Shown piece by piece: positions 21,636 to 33,009 of a stretch of DNA of 64,000 bases. The stretch is taken from positions 48,251,989 to 48,315,988 of the forward strand of contig NC_056528.1 in assembly GCF_019175285.1 (NCBI RefSeq), in the 5' to 3' direction. This stretch comes from Sceloporus undulatus. Taxonomy: Eukaryota; Chordata; Lepidosauria; Squamata; Phrynosomatidae. The first letter of the stretch is position 1, and every line of letters starts with the position of its first letter. Position numbers and translations under genes: made by a program. Below the pieces are notes generated by a model. The model did not search any database. It was not told where the DNA came from and worked only from the letters and a program-made list of their open reading frames with translations.

Positions 21636-21738
21636 GATTAGTAGGGCATTGCCAACAAACAATGCCATGTCCTACATTGGAAGATGGGCAAATTCATGAG
21701 CCTCCAATTTTTTGGATGGCATTATTGGATCCTATAAA

Positions 21739-21970
21739 GAATGCAGTTTGACACTGCTTTAATTGCTGTGGCTCAATGCTGTGGAATTCTGGGGTTTTGT
21801 ATTATTATTATTATTATTATGGGGTTTTGTAGTTTTGTGAGATATTTAGCCTTCTCTGTCACAGAGCTCTGGTGCCACAAGAAGCTAGAAATCCCAAGAT
21901 GCCATAGCAAGGATCCATGGCAGCTAAAGTGTTGTCAAAGTGCATTATTTCTGCAGTGCAGATTGAGCCT
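21739..21970. mobile_element. Foldback MITE M1 with (ATT)n
   Basis: It is a full M1 copy (GCAGTTTGACACTGC to GCATTATTTCTGCAGTGCAG). A short duplication of GGGGTTTTGTA brackets an ATT run near 21801-21821. Confidence 0.8.
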
Positions 21971-22410
21971 AAATTGGTCCTGACCTGGCATCACAACTTA
22001 CCTGTTCCGTTGTAACTGGCGAGTAAATCTTTCAGGTTGGATGCCAGTCTATAAACAAGAGGAGGGCCACCTTCCGTGGGCTCTGAGAAAGAAATGTGAC
22101 TGTCCAGCATGGGAAGGAGATTACTGGTGATACTGGTGTTTGAGTGGATTTAGGCAGGAATGTGACAAAGATTGATATTCTGTTGTTCTCTCTTCTGGGT
22201 TTGTCCTAGAAGAGATTAGTCAAGGATTCCGCCTTGAAACCTAGACATAGCCACAGCCGAACTGCCAAGAAATACACAAAACCCTGCGCTCTGGATTCCT
22301 TCTGAAATGTGTGCGTCTGCCGTATATCTTCCAGCCAGGTCAACACATGCTGACCAGTGTGGAAAAGTACATAGAGATATGCGTGACTGAGGAAGCTTAT
22401 CCAAAACCAA

Positions 22411-22414
<4 letters not shown>
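21971..22414. other. Intergenic, no feature recognised
   Basis: No gene or repeat could be supported. Confidence 0.4.

Positions 22415-22458
<44 letters not shown>
22415..22458. repeat. (TA)n microsatellite
   Basis: An uninterrupted TA run of about 44 bp. Confidence 0.95.
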
Positions 22459-22462
<4 letters not shown>

Positions 22463-23007
22463 ACACGCCTCAAACCTGTTTGGCAAGAACTTCCTTTTAG
22501 GAGCAGAACGGAGACGACGCTGTGGGTTAAAAAGGCAAGAACAGCTGAGAGGGAATGGAGGAGGATTTTGTTTTTGTTTTCATTTGTTTGTTTGTTTATT
22601 GTCTACTCTGGCTCTGATGAAAGAGTGAAGATTAAAATGAAAAACAAAAGTTAAGTGAATGTGTTTCATGGCGGCTGGTGTTGGGTTCTAAATCTACCCA
22701 TGATCCATGTGGCCCACAAGGAGGATTTGAGAAACGCTGGCCCAGACCTGATGTGGGGGAGCTGGTGTAACCGTATGCTCCTGGGGTTGCACAATGCCAC
22801 ACCTTGCTGGCGAATTGCAATGCTAAATGTGCATTTGCATTTGTATGTACAGTGTGCATCCATGTGCAAAGGATGATGTGCATCACGCATAACGCACATC
22901 ATGTGTGTGGAACTCTACTTTTCCAACCTTAAACTGAATGCAGCCATTTGGCTTTGGACAAAAATGTCCAGACTATATGGGAATTTATGCATGCATAAAG
23001 GAGCCAT
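22459..23007. other. Intergenic, short palindrome only
   Basis: GATGTGCATCACGCATAACG followed by CACATC near 22873 is a small palindrome that recalls the short-repeat arrays at 8.4 and 14.3 kb. Nothing else was seen. Confidence 0.35.
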
Positions 23008-23215
23008 GTAGGGGTTTGAGCATTGGACTACGACTCTGGAGACCCGTGTTCGAATCTCGGCTCAGCCATGAAACCCATGGGCAAGTCACAGTCATTCACC
23101 CTCAGAGGATGGCAATGGCAGACTCCCTCTGAAGAAACTTGACAAGAAAACCCCCTGATAGGGTTGCCTTTGAGTTGCCATAAGTCGGAAACAGCTTGAA
23201 GGCACACAACAACAA
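23008..23215 (+). mobile_element. tRNA-derived CORE-SINE, full length
   Basis: The head has GGTTTGAGCATTGGACTACG and the B-box GTGTTCGAATCTC. The CORE is GGGCAAGTCACAGTCATTCA. The tail AGCTTGAAGGCACACAACAA is L2-like, so an L2-type LINE probably supplied the reverse transcriptase. Confidence 0.88.
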
Positions 23216-23706
23216 GACTGAGTTGTTTCTTTTTTGCACAACAACTCCTATCATCCCCCAATGACCATGCTGTCTGGGAGGATTTCTAGAAGTTGTCATT
23301 CAACAGGAAAAACAAGTAACCTTTCCAAACTCTGCCTTGAGGACTGTAAGTTCCTTGTTTTTTGGAGGAGTGGAAATAAAGATCTTGGCTTTATTGTGAG
23401 TTAACATAAGCCACATCCTGTTCCTCTTATCTGGATACATGAAGGCATTTCAAGGCAAAAAGGTAACATGATGTGCTATGCAGCTGCTCTTCCCATTGCC
23501 TTGGCGGTCCTCATCCCACTCAGCAACGCTTCTTCAAGGCTTTTCTCCCCTTCAGGTTGCAGTGCTTACTGGGTGAAGCGCATGGGAACCCGAAGGTGAT
23601 GGATAGCACTTCTTTATTAACTTATTGAGCCGGCATGATGCCTTCAAATGACAGTTTGCTCTCTGAGCATCAAATGCCAAAGGAATGATCAGGGCTGTAA
23701 ACAAGT

Positions 23707-23830
23707 TGTTTGTTTGTTGTTGTTTGATCAAGTTGACTTCAACCTATGGCAACCCTATGAACGAGAGACCTCCAAGACTCCCTGGCCATCAGCTGCCATG
23801 CTCAGGTCTTGGAGGCTCAGGACTGGTCCC
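23707..23830 (-). mobile_element. SINE/LINE-2-like tail fragment
   Basis: GTTGTTGTTTGATCAAGTTG, then CAACCTATGGCAACCCTATG and GAGAGACCTCCAAGAC, is the inverse of a squamate L2-tailed repeat. Confidence 0.6.
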
Positions 23831-23837
23831 AGGATGC

Positions 23838-23890
23838 AGATGTGGGTTAAATGGGTCTAGCGCATGGCCTCCCTCTCCGAATCGCTTCAG
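23838..23890 (-). mobile_element. MITE M2 fragment
   Basis: GGGTTAAATGGGTCTAGCGC and CTCTCCGAATCGCTTCAGT are the inverse of M2 internal text at 16030-16080. Confidence 0.6.
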
Positions 23891-24632
23891 TATTAAATCT
23901 GCAGCATGGATGCAGCCTGCCTTTCCACCTCTCCAACCGCAATCCAGATCTAGCTAAAAGGCTTTCTCATACCCAGTTAGCATTCCCTATAACCTCTCTC
24001 CCATCCCTTTTGCAAACTGCAACCAAAGTCCTCTGCTGTGGGTGGAAGGTAAACACAAAAGGCCAAGAGCCGGCCTTTAGACTTTGGTCTGCGCACGTGA
24101 TGCGTAAGTGTTGGATAGATGTTTTGACCTCGGTCCCAGACCGTATATTGTTTGGCTGTCTAAAAATGCTCAGTCGGAGGTCTGACCTGAGACAGAAAAT
24201 CGTTATAGCTAGCGATGTAAAGAATACTCTTCAAAATTCGAAAACTGGTAGAAATACCTATTATTCCAAAATTTCAAAAGCCTTTTAAAGAGAAGAAATT
24301 CTGATCACTTCTTGATCGATCAATGAGTAAGAATTTTGATTTTTAATCATTTCCAAACGAAGCGAAGAGACGGGGCCTTTTGGCTGACAATCCCATGGCC
24401 AGGGTTTGCGTAGTATTTTGCGTAAGCAAAGCTACCCTTGATACTGGGTTTTGCCAGAGGCTCTTTCCGTTGTTAGGGTGATGATGTCCCCCCATCTTTG
24501 CCCACAGCTTTGCTTTGAAAGACAAAAGGGAACAAAAGGGGAGAGCGTTTTGTGTGTCGGTGGTGGAGGATAAGACCTTCTCCCCTTTATGCCATGCTCT
24601 GCCATTCAAGTTCCCACAGAAGAGAAACATAT
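23891..24632. other. Intergenic, no feature recognised
   Basis: A frame stays open across much of 23851-24288, but it has no recognisable domain and no splice context. Confidence 0.4.
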
Positions 24633-25127
24633 AGAATCATAATCATAGAGTTGGAAGAGACCACAAGGACCATCCAGTCCAACCCCCTTCTTCTGCCATG
24701 CAGGAACTCTCAATCAAAGCATCCCCATTGAGAGATGGCCATCCAGCCTCTGCTTCAAGACCTCCAAGGAGGGAGACTACACCAGTCTCTGAGGAAGGAG
24801 TGTCTTCCACTGTCCAACAGCCCTGACTCTGGAATCTCTTTTCCTGTACTTTGCATCCATTGCTCCATTGGGTCCTATTCTCTGGAGCAGCAGAAAACAA
24901 GCTTTCTCCCTCCTCAACATGACATCCCTTCAAATACTTAAACAGGGCTCTCCTATCACCTCTTAACCTTCTCTTCTTCAGGCTAAACACCCCCAGCTCC
25001 CTGAGTCTCTCCTCAAAGGGCTTCATGGTTTCCAGACCCTTCACCATTTTAGTCGCTCTCCTTTGGACACATGGCTCCAGTTTCTCAATGTCCTTTTTGA
25101 ATTGTGGTGCCCAGAACTGGACACAAT

Positions 25128-25128
<1 letters not shown>
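24633..25128 (-). mobile_element. CR1 LINE, 3' end
   Basis: The - strand encodes [20 protein letters not shown], then [33 protein letters not shown] and LFKYLKGCH. The 3' end at 24633 shows the CR1 terminus (ATCATAGAGTTGGAAGAGAC in + text). It is 5'-truncated. Confidence 0.9.
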
Positions 25129-25161
<33 letters not shown>

Positions 25162-25268
25162 TCCTAGCATTCGAAGGGATTCCCGGGGGTCATCCAACCC
25201 AACCTTTTCTACCATGAGTTGCATTTGAAGCTGAGAGTCTGTGACTTGCCCAAGGTCACCCAGCGGAA
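25129..25268 (-). repeat. (TG)n followed by older CR1 and SINE scraps
   Basis: A TG run at about 25129-25158 is followed by a second CR1-like 3' end (GAAGGGATTCCCGGGGGTCA, TCCAACCCAACC). Then comes an inverse SINE CORE (TGACTTGCCCAAGGTCACCC). Confidence 0.6.
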
Positions 25269-25611
25269 TTGTTATCATTAAAGCGAATTTATTTAATTTG
25301 TAAAAGTAACAAAAAACATATTTTAAAAGAAATAATAATGAAATAAGAGAAATATATATATATATATATATATATAATGAAAAAGTATTTTAAAAGAAAT
25401 AAAAATGAAATATAAATATATTCGTTATTTATATTAGTTTTGCTCGTTTTAAATTTAATGTTACTTATTTTTTAAAAAATCCAATCAATTAAAAAACCCC
25501 AAAAATAAAATAAATGTGAAAAATAAAATAATAACAAAAATAAAATTCAAAAAGTATTTTTAAACAATGAAAATTCCTGTTTTGTAAACAGCCTTTTCGC
25601 AAAAGGGCGAA
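25269..25611. other. A/T-rich spacer
   Basis: More than 80 percent A/T by eye, with a TA run near 25352-25375. No feature otherwise. Confidence 0.7.
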
Positions 25612-25678
25612 GCGGGGCTCGAACCCGTGATCTCAGGCTCCGAAGGCCGGCTCTTTAGCTTCGTGCGCCACCGGCAGT
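25608..25678 (-). repeat. tRNA-Arg(TCG)-like sequence (pseudogene or SINE head)
   Basis: The - strand has an A-box-like GGTGGCGCACGAAG, an anticodon loop CTTCGGA (anticodon TCG) with four of five stem pairs, and a perfect B-box GGGTTCGAGCCCC. The acceptor strands do not pair, which argues against a working tRNA. It may be a tRNA-derived SINE head or a decayed tRNA gene. Confidence 0.5.
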
Positions 25679-25749
25679 TAAGGGGCGTGGCCATTCTATA
25701 ATGTTCTTTTCTTGTCCGTTGCTTGTGACGTCACGGAGACCGCGCCTCG

Positions 25750-25960
25750 TTTCTTGCTCTCGGGCGCCCTCCTGTGTCTCCACTGAGGCATGGCACCCTG
25801 AAAGGAAATAGCAGCCGCTGAGCGCCCTCCTGTGTCTCTTCTAAGGCGTAAGAGCAGCCGGCTAAGAGCCATCGCTGCATGGCTCTCGGGCGCCCTCCTG
25901 TGGCTAGAATTAGGAAATATGCTTGAATGCAGCCACAGGAGGGCGCCCGAGAGCCAGGAA
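25750..25960. repeat. Repeat block with four CTCF-like motifs
   Basis: GGCGCCCTCCTGTG-type motifs (inverse CCACAGGAGGGCGCC) occur at 25763, 25821 and 25889 on the - strand. One faces the other way at 25933-25947. The text GAGCCATCGCTGCATGGCTC between them recurs inverted near 33970. The motif agrees with the CTCF core at 13 of 15 positions by my alignment. Binding is inferred, not shown. Confidence 0.6.
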
Positions 25961-26034
25961 TGAGTCCCTTGCAGGCAGCCTTCAACTCCTTTGCCAGAAT
26001 CGATGGCTCCAATGGTCTCCTCCTGCGCAAGCAT

Positions 26035-26230
26035 GTCTATATATATATATACACATACATACACACATACATAATATTACACACACAGTTATGTATACAC
26101 ATATATAATATACAGTTTCATACACGCACACACACACACACACACACAAGAATATATTAATTTATTTATTAAATATATTTATTAATTTGAGCTGCGAGAA
26201 TATATATATATATATATATATACTTATTAA
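26035..26230. repeat. TA and CA microsatellites
   Basis: TA runs at about 26039-26051 and 26203-26221, and a CA run at about 26126-26148, lie in A/T-rich DNA. Confidence 0.9.
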
Positions 26231-26328
26231 TTGAGTGAAGCTGCAAGAGAATTTATTTGGAATCTTCTATTTATTTATTAATAAATCTTCTATAGTTGAC
26301 AAGCCTTGGAACGGTTTCCAAACTAAGG

Positions 26329-26507
26329 TTGTGTCCGCACTGCAGAAATAACCCAGGTTGACACCGCTTTAGCTGCGGCTCAATGCTACGGAGTTATAGG
26401 AGCTGCAGTTCTGTGAAGCTAAAGCCTTCCCTAGCGCCACGACAAGCTACAATTCCCAGGATTCCATAGCATTGACCCGTGGCAGCTAAAGTGCAGATGG
26501 AGCCTAA
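26329..26507. mobile_element. Foldback MITE M1 copy
   Basis: GCACTGCAGAAATAACCCAG, GACACCGCTTTAGCTG and the inverse half ACAATTCCCAGGATTCCATA are diagnostic of M1. Confidence 0.8.
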
Positions 26508-26605
26508 GGTTAAGAAACCGAAAAAGAGAGAAAGAAAGAAAGGAAGGAAGGAAGGAGGAGGAAGGGTACTCCAAGGGCCATGTAGTCCAGCCCAATGCCA
26601 TGCAA

Positions 26606-26708
26606 GAAGAAATAGCATCTTCTTCCAGAACATGGCCACATAGCCCAAAAAAACCCACCCAAAAACCCCATGTATGCCGGCCGTGAAAGCCTTCAACTTC
26701 GCAAAATG
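26606..26708 (-). repeat. Dispersed repeat R2, inverse copy
   Basis: CCAGAACATGGCCACATAGC, CCAAAAAAACCCACCC and GCCGGCCGTGAAAGCCTTCA are the inverse of the R2 text at 35721-35847. Confidence 0.65.
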
Positions 26709-27178
26709 GAGACGTTTTGCTGCCTGAAGCAAAGGACTTTATGAAACACTGTTCCGCGGCTCTTCTTTCCAAAATAAGGAAGTTATAGTGGAACAGATTG
26801 ATGGCGACAGACGCTCTCCAAGGCAAGAGCCCCTTTTGTCAAGATGTGTGAAGTGCACTCCGCTTTGCACCTCCGACAAAGTGGGCTTTGGGCCACACAC
26901 AAGCTTCTGCCACAGTAATCTGTTCGTCTTTGTAAAGATGCCGCTTGATGCGCGGGTGGTTTTAAAGGACTGACATGGCTCCGGCTTCAGGAGGTGCACA
27001 GGCTGGGCATTCATCATCAAATATGCTTTTCTTACCTCTGTGGCTGGCATCCTGTTAGCAACACACGCCGGTGTGGCGCTGGAATAGGTCTTATTTCAAT
27101 CACTGAGGAGGGAGGAATTACCTGCTGTGTTTGCGGTAGATCTGTTCCTTGATCCAAGTCATGGAAATCGACTCATTT

Positions 27179-27262
27179 TGGGTTTCCGTGGCTGAGTGGG
27201 GATTCGAATCCAGGTCCCCAGATTCCTAGTCCAACATTGAAACCACTACAGCATGCCACCTG
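27179..27262 (-). mobile_element. CORE-SINE head, inverse
   Basis: GGGATTCGAATCC (B-box), CCAGATTCCTAGTCCAACAT and TGAAACCACTAC are the inverse of the tRNA-derived head. Confidence 0.7.
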
Positions 27263-27270
27263 TTACAACG

Positions 27271-27414
27271 TTTGTATCTACACTGTAGAAATAATGGCAT
27301 GGCTCCGTCCTATAGAGTCCTGGGATCTTTGGCAGAGAAGGCTAAAGACCTTGTAAAGCTGCAGCACTTAAAGTAGTGTCAAACTGCATTATTTCTACAG
27401 TGCAGATGCAGTCA
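27271..27414. mobile_element. Foldback MITE M1 copy
   Basis: ATCTACACTGTAGAAATAAT and AAACTGCATTATTTCTACAG form the inverted ends. The centre is shortened. Confidence 0.75.
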
Positions 27415-28654
27415 AAAGTGGGGGACATAGGGGTACCATATTTTGCAACAACACCTAGAAACACCTAATTCTGCCTTAAGTGTTAATAAAATGAGCTTCT
27501 GAAATGCAAGTTTTTAGACCACTTTTCCATGGCAAGGCTCAAATCTTGAGCTCCCCCAGTCAAAGCGAAAGCCTTCCGGATCCAAATCCAACACGTTTGT
27601 TTCAACCCAAACCCTGACGACAAACTGAGCAAGCAATTGTTTGTGTATGAATGCTGTTGAGCAAACAGCTGTTGTCACAGATGGAGTGTGTTTGAGACGT
27701 TGCAAGGCCCAGGTGCAGCGCTTTGGGACCAAACAATGCGCAATTGGGAGAGTCTTTCTCACAATGAACCTTTTTGCAAACCCTTGTTGCCTTTTCTATG
27801 CAGTTCCTAATCTTGGCTGAAGTCAAGAGTAGATCGAAAGGCCTAAAGCAGGAGTATGTAATCCAAGCAAAAGGGGTGTTTATGGCATATTAAACAAGCC
27901 CCTACATCATGGATGTAGTTACTACTACGCCACGTCTAGCCATAGTCTACTGCCTTCAGGTGTGATGAAGAACTTCATCAAGTACTTGACTTGGAGCTGT
28001 GTTGATGTAAGTTTTAACTACTGGTCCAGTTGGCTTACATATCTGGAACGGAGCAGGAGCATCCTCAGGCAGCAAAATGTTTTGGGTCTGCCATGGTGCC
28101 AGATGTAAAACCCTATATAAAGTTCCCTAAGCATCATCCTTCACACGACGATGCGCTTGGCTTTCCATATAACTTCACAAGCAGCTTAATAGATAAAAAT
28201 AGGTGCATTGTTTGTGCCAATAAAATTTGACTGCTTTTCAAACAATGTGTTTCTCGTCTGTAGAACAAGGAGGAGAGGAGCAGATTGCATTTTATGCTCC
28301 TTCAAATCCATTTGGCTGCTTATGGCAAGCATCTAATTAATTTACATCGAAGTTACACCAGCGCCCATTAACAAGATTGCTGGAGTATGTTAAGTTGTAG
28401 CATAGTTGTAGCATAGCCCCGGTTGCATACATTGGGTTTCTGAAGTACAACATGGGCATTTTGTTGTGGGAACATCACCCGCAAACATGTTACACCTTCA
28501 GACAATCACTGGCCGTTGTTGTTGCATTGAACAACTGAAAACCTGTCGCCTTTGGGTTGTTTTCTTTTCCTGTCTCAATCTAAAATTATGCAGTTGTACA
28601 AATGCAAATCGCTTTAGTGTTACAGAACTGAGATGGTAACGCTTGCGTTATCTC
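27415..28654. other. Longest repeat-poor intergenic stretch of the left half
   Basis: More than 1.2 kb without a recognised repeat, exon or RNA gene. Confidence 0.4.
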
Positions 28655-28925
28655 TGGAGCAACAGAAAACAAGTTTGCTCCATCCTCGGTATGACATCCC
28701 TTCCAATATTTAAACATGGCTGTCATGTCACCTCTTAACCTTCTCTTCTCCAAGCTAAACATACCCAGCTCCCTAAGCTACTCCTCATGGCGCTTGGTGG
28801 CTTCCAGACCTTTTGTCATTTTGGTCACCTTCCTCTGGACATGCTCCGGCTTCTCAACATCCCTCTTGGTGCCCAGAACTGGACACAATGTTATTCCAGG
28901 TGAGGCTTGACCAAAGCAGAATGGA
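28655..28925 (-). mobile_element. CR1 LINE fragment
   Basis: The inverse of CR1 3' coding text: AACAGAAAACAAGTTTGCTC, CACCTCTTAACCTTCTCTTC, ATGTTATTCCAGGTGAGGCT. It overlaps the CR1 region represented at 24900-25100 and is diverged. Confidence 0.8.
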
Positions 28926-29127
28926 GTGGTACTATTGCTTCCTTCGATCTATACCCATGGCAATAGTGCCACAACCATGGCTATGTAGGGATCGTGAATA
29001 CAGCCCAGTTACAGATGTGTAACTCTAGGCTGCACCTCCTTAACTGCGATAGATAATGCCAGGCATCGATCTGAAACCTTGGAAAGGGCATGCTAGCATT
29101 TCAGACTTGGACACTTTCACATTATGC

Positions 29128-29182
29128 AGTTATAGTTAAAGTGGTGTCAAACTGCTTTAATTCTGCAGCGTGGATGCAACCT
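29128..29182. mobile_element. M1 MITE right terminus
   Basis: AAAGTGGTGTCAAACTGCTT and AATTCTGCAGCGTGGATGCA match the M1 right end. Confidence 0.65.
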
Positions 29183-29794
29183 AGGAGAAGGCTCCTTGCC
29201 ACTCCCAAAGAGGAAAGAGTCCTACTTTGGTAAACATGTTTTCAGAACTCATTTCCATTATGCTAACACATTTTTGTTCTCCGCCGTGGCAGCGCTGAAT
29301 GCCTCACTGTGTTCAGGGCCTTTAAAAACAAAGATAAAGGCACCCCAAATGTCACCCCGTTTCGCAAAACGCCTCGGCCGATAACAACATGCGTCGTGAA
29401 ACGTCTCTGAAATGCAAAATGCCATGCTGGCAATTGAGGCTCTCGCCAGCCCCGGGGCTTGGTGGTCCTGTCACATCCGATCAGACAGTGAGTCGGCCGT
29501 TCACAGCTTGTTGGCACTCCGACTGTGTACTTTGCAATCCTTCTACACAGGGGTTAGTGGAAGGCTGGAATCACGCAGAGTCCAAGTTCCAGGACATGGC
29601 TGCAGGCGGGTTTTGACTCGGCGTGGTTTTAAATTTGCTCCCAGCGTGGATTCAAAGCCTACATTGGCTGAGATGGACGTCAGAGATTTTCTCTCCTGAA
29701 GGTAGGGCTAAACATTTGACAGCCAGTATGCCCACTCCTGTCCTGAGAGCCAGCGTGGCATAGCTTCAGTCCCTATCCATCCATCCATTAGATT
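29183..29794. other. Intergenic, no feature recognised
   Basis: No gene or repeat could be supported. Confidence 0.35.
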
Positions 29795-29936
29795 ATTCAA
29801 AGATATAGCCATGCTAATCTGTAGAATCAGTATGTAGAGAGATCTTGTAACACCTTTGAGACTAACTAGAAATTGGCAGCATGAGCTTCCATAGACTTCA
29901 GTCTTCTTCCTTGGGTGCATCTACGAAAGCTCAGTG
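29795..29936 (-). repeat. Sauropsid dispersed repeat, inverse fragment
   Basis: GATCTTGTAACACCTTTGAG, ACTAACTAGAAATTGGCAGC and ATGAGCTTCCATAGACTTCA are inverse to the repeat end at 10810 and related to the foldback at 14568. Confidence 0.55.
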
Positions 29937-30325
29937 CTTCCAGGACAGATTACACCCTTGCTTTTCACCTGGGGATGCTTCCTCTTTAAATAAGAGTTAA
30001 AGTCCAGTACTTACATTGACCCATGAATAAGGAGACTCAGGGGCTGCACAGACTGTCCCTAAGTGGCGCCCTGCCACTGCTCCTTTTTTGCGCCAGACCG
30101 GGACCGCAGCAACTATATACCGCAGCACCAATCTCGCCTTTCTGCATTGTAAAGCTGCTACTGTTGCAAAAAGGAGCTGCAAAAAGCAGCGGCTTTCCAC
30201 GCCACTGTCCGGGAAAGCAGCCAAAGGGCTGATAAGACAGCTAGTTTTCAAACAAACAACCCCCTCCCAGCACAGCAGTCAGTGTAAGCTACACAGTCCT
30301 GGAGAGTTGCAGTAGCTTTACCAAA
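29937..30325. other. Intergenic, possible DNA-element remains
   Basis: GGGGCTGCACAGACTGTCCC near 30043 looks like a MITE start, but I could not pair it with a right end. Confidence 0.3.
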
Positions 30326-30329
30326 AGGG

Positions 30330-30975
30330 TTTACCAGAAGAATTGTCAGACGGTCCGAGGTTCAGGGTAACAGATAGGCAGGTCGATGAAGCAGTCCAAG
30401 GTCAAGGTTTCCGGGTATTCAAGACAAGAAGCCAAGGAGCCAGAGACAGAGTCTTTCCTCTAAAAGAGTCAGATATCCACTGGCAAAGAACCACACATGC
30501 TCCAGGTGCTTAAGGCAAGGAGCTGGTCTTCAGCTGTGCCTGATTACGAAGACGCTTCTGATAAAGCCTCCGAGATCTTCGAAGGCCCTCTCTTTCTGCT
30601 CGACGCTCATTGAAGGTAGGCACACTGCCCAGATCCTCCTCCATGTCCACAGCCTCGGCACCAGGCAAACTTGACTGCTGAACCTCTGGAGGGGCCATAG
30701 ACTCTGCTCCAGCAGAACTAGGGCCAGCCTCTGGCTCCTCCATTACAGGTTCAAGCCCCTGGGGCTCTGGCTCCTCCGTTATAGGTTCAGATCTCAGAGG
30801 CTCTAGCTCATCCTCTGAGTCCTCCAAGCCATCTTCCAGGCTGGGCATGACAGCCACAGAAAGGGTGCTATAGCTATGGCGCCGTGGGTTTTCAGTGTTA
30901 CTTTGGCACTGCGTCATGGAGATGCAGCACCAGAGGAGCGCCGTGATGCCGCACACTGTTTGGTGCGGCACACAG
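30330..30975 (-). mobile_element. Possible LTR-retrotransposon fossil, fragment
   Basis: On the - strand, 30330-30560 has the composition of a vertebrate LTR leader (repeated CTTGG/GACCTTG phrases). Beside it is an acidic, Pro/Glu-rich frame ending in a basic stretch (30510-30971). It is an incomplete, broken copy. No paired LTR was found, and the family is uncertain (Gypsy-like or ERV-like). Confidence 0.3.
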
Positions 30976-31603
30976 CGTCACATTGGCCTGGAGGCAGAGT
31001 CGGGGCCTGCGTTGTGTAGATGCCATGCCCCGACGCTGCCCCCAGGGCGGCCAAACATGCCAATCTATGCGTTATCTACAGTGAGCATTTAGGAAAGCAG
31101 TTTAGACATGGAAAGAAAATAGTTTCTGAAGAAAAGGGGGCAGACAGCAAAGATAAGCATTCTGGGTGTGAATGATTTTCATTGTTTCAGTACTGGAAAC
31201 CTGGGGACCAAAGGAAAAGTTCCTTGGGGTGCAGGAATCCTTATTTGGGGGAAATGCCCTGGTTTTTGCCCATCCCCTCCCTGGAGCTGGAAGGATGACA
31301 TATAGCCACATCGCAAGGTCTTTCCATCCAGGAGGCATTGCAAAACCTTTTATTACAGTTTCCACTTGCCTCCGCCATTCGCTGGTTCCTTTGCTGGGAT
31401 GGTATATTTCTCCAACCCCTTGTTTTTCTCCTGAAGACTTCAGAGGCTGTTTACTTTGTAGGGTTGCGTTCCTTTACCTCTGGAACGACACGAATGCGAA
31501 GTGGGGGCAGTTGAAAGGTCAGCATCCCTGCATTGCTGAGGGATGCAAGGAGACGCACCAAGAGCAAACGCATGCATGCGCATTTTCACAAACGTCAACG
31601 TAT

Positions 31604-31694
31604 GACCCAAAACGCACTGCAGAAATAATGCAGTTTGAGACCTGCCTTAACTGCCTTGGCTCAATGCTAGGGAATCCCAAGAAGTGTAGTTTTC
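31604..31694. mobile_element. M1 MITE left half
   Basis: AACGCACTGCAGAAATAATG, GCTCAATGCTAGGGAATCCC and AAGTGTAGTTTTC are M1 left-half signatures. Confidence 0.75.
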
Positions 31695-31829
31695 AACTTC
31701 CTTGCAGAGACCAAACTTGCGGCTGTCGTTAAACAACTCAACAAATTTCTACGCTCTTTCTCTTTCTTCTCATATATAAAATATATATAAAATAAAATTA
31801 ATAAATAATAAGTAATGTTTTTAATTGTA

Positions 31830-31881
31830 CTGTTTTTAAACTTGTGAGCAGCTCTGAGTCTCAGTTTTTGGGAAAAGGGTG

Positions 31882-31931
<50 letters not shown>
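31830..31931. repeat. Retroposon tail with (TAA)n
   Basis: GTGAGCAGCTCTGAGTCTCA and AAAGGGTGGAATAATAATAA form a SINE/LINE-type tail that runs into about 45 bp of TAA units. Confidence 0.75.
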
Positions 31932-32323
31932 GCATTATCTAAAAACCAACATAAGCTTCTAGTCTCGCAAGGAAGAAAACAGAGCTGAGAGTAGAGTCAT
32001 ACTTTGGGACAAGCGAAGGAGAAGCGCGAAGGGTTTTGAAAGGAGAGTGTTGTGTTGATACAACAAAACAAAACAAACAGCTTTCTGCTTAAAATGACAA
32101 TATTCTTACTTTCCGCGACGCCGGCGAAGGAGAGAAAGGATCGTCTGTTTTGCGGCAGCAACACTTGTTGGCGGATGGTACTATGGATCCGTTGTCAGGA
32201 ACAGTCCTGTCTTCCTGGGAGAGAAACAAGCCATGATCTAATAAATACATCTCTTCTAGCATGGGTTTTCTATGATGCCTTTGTGCGGAGAGATGGCTCC
32301 TTTGGTTGCAAAGGCCATTGAGA

Positions 32324-32325
<2 letters not shown>

Positions 32326-32372
<47 letters not shown>
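32326..32372. repeat. (TA)n microsatellite
   Basis: An uninterrupted TA run. Confidence 0.95.
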
Positions 32373-32373
<1 letters not shown>

Positions 32374-32435
32374 CTAATTCTTTTTGCTCTGCAAAGAAAC
32401 AGCCGCTCTGAAGCATTTTGCTCCTGGATTTGTGA

Positions 32436-32476
32436 GCGGTGGTGCAATGCTTTGAGCCTTGGATTATGACTCTGAA
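32436..32476 (+). mobile_element. CORE-SINE head scrap
   Basis: GGTGGTGCAATGCTTTGAGC followed by CTTGGATTATGACTCTGA matches the first 40 bp of the tRNA-derived SINE head. Confidence 0.5.
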
Positions 32477-32823
32477 AGCGTTTAATTTATAATCATATCC
32501 CTTTATTTTTGTATTACATGTATCCTTTTCTTTTCTTATTTTATTGGCCAAGATTTCCAAAACTGTCATAAAAATGCAATGGAGACGGAGGATATCCTCG
32601 ACGTGCGCCTTTACATCTCTCAGACCTCTCTGATTTATGGCCATTCATTATTATTCATTATTATTTGCGCATGTTCATACATTTTTCTAATCCAAGCCAC
32701 AAAGCACTCGGTCCACAAATCAAACGACGCTGGGTCAATTAATTCATAAATAATTACACGGAAGGCCTCCGAAAAGCAGGTGAAAATGCCAACGGCTATT
32801 ATAGATGCCGAAAGTACATCTCA

Positions 32824-32958
32824 GGTCCAAAACACACTGCAGAAATAATCCGGTTTGGAACCGTTTTAACTGCCCTGGCTCATTGCTAGGGAATCCTGGG
32901 AAGTGTAGTTTTGTGAGACATTGATCCTTCTCTGCCAGAGAGCTCTGGTGCTGCAATC
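32824..32958. mobile_element. M1 MITE left half
   Basis: GGTCCAAAACACACTGCAGA, AATAATCCGGTTTGGAACCG and GTGTAGTTTTGTGAGACATT are M1 left-half text. It stops after CTCTGGTGCTGCAATC. Confidence 0.8.
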
Positions 32959-33009
32959 AGGGTTGCCATGTCCCCCTTTTACCCAGGACTTGCACGGTTT
33001 TGGGGCTTG

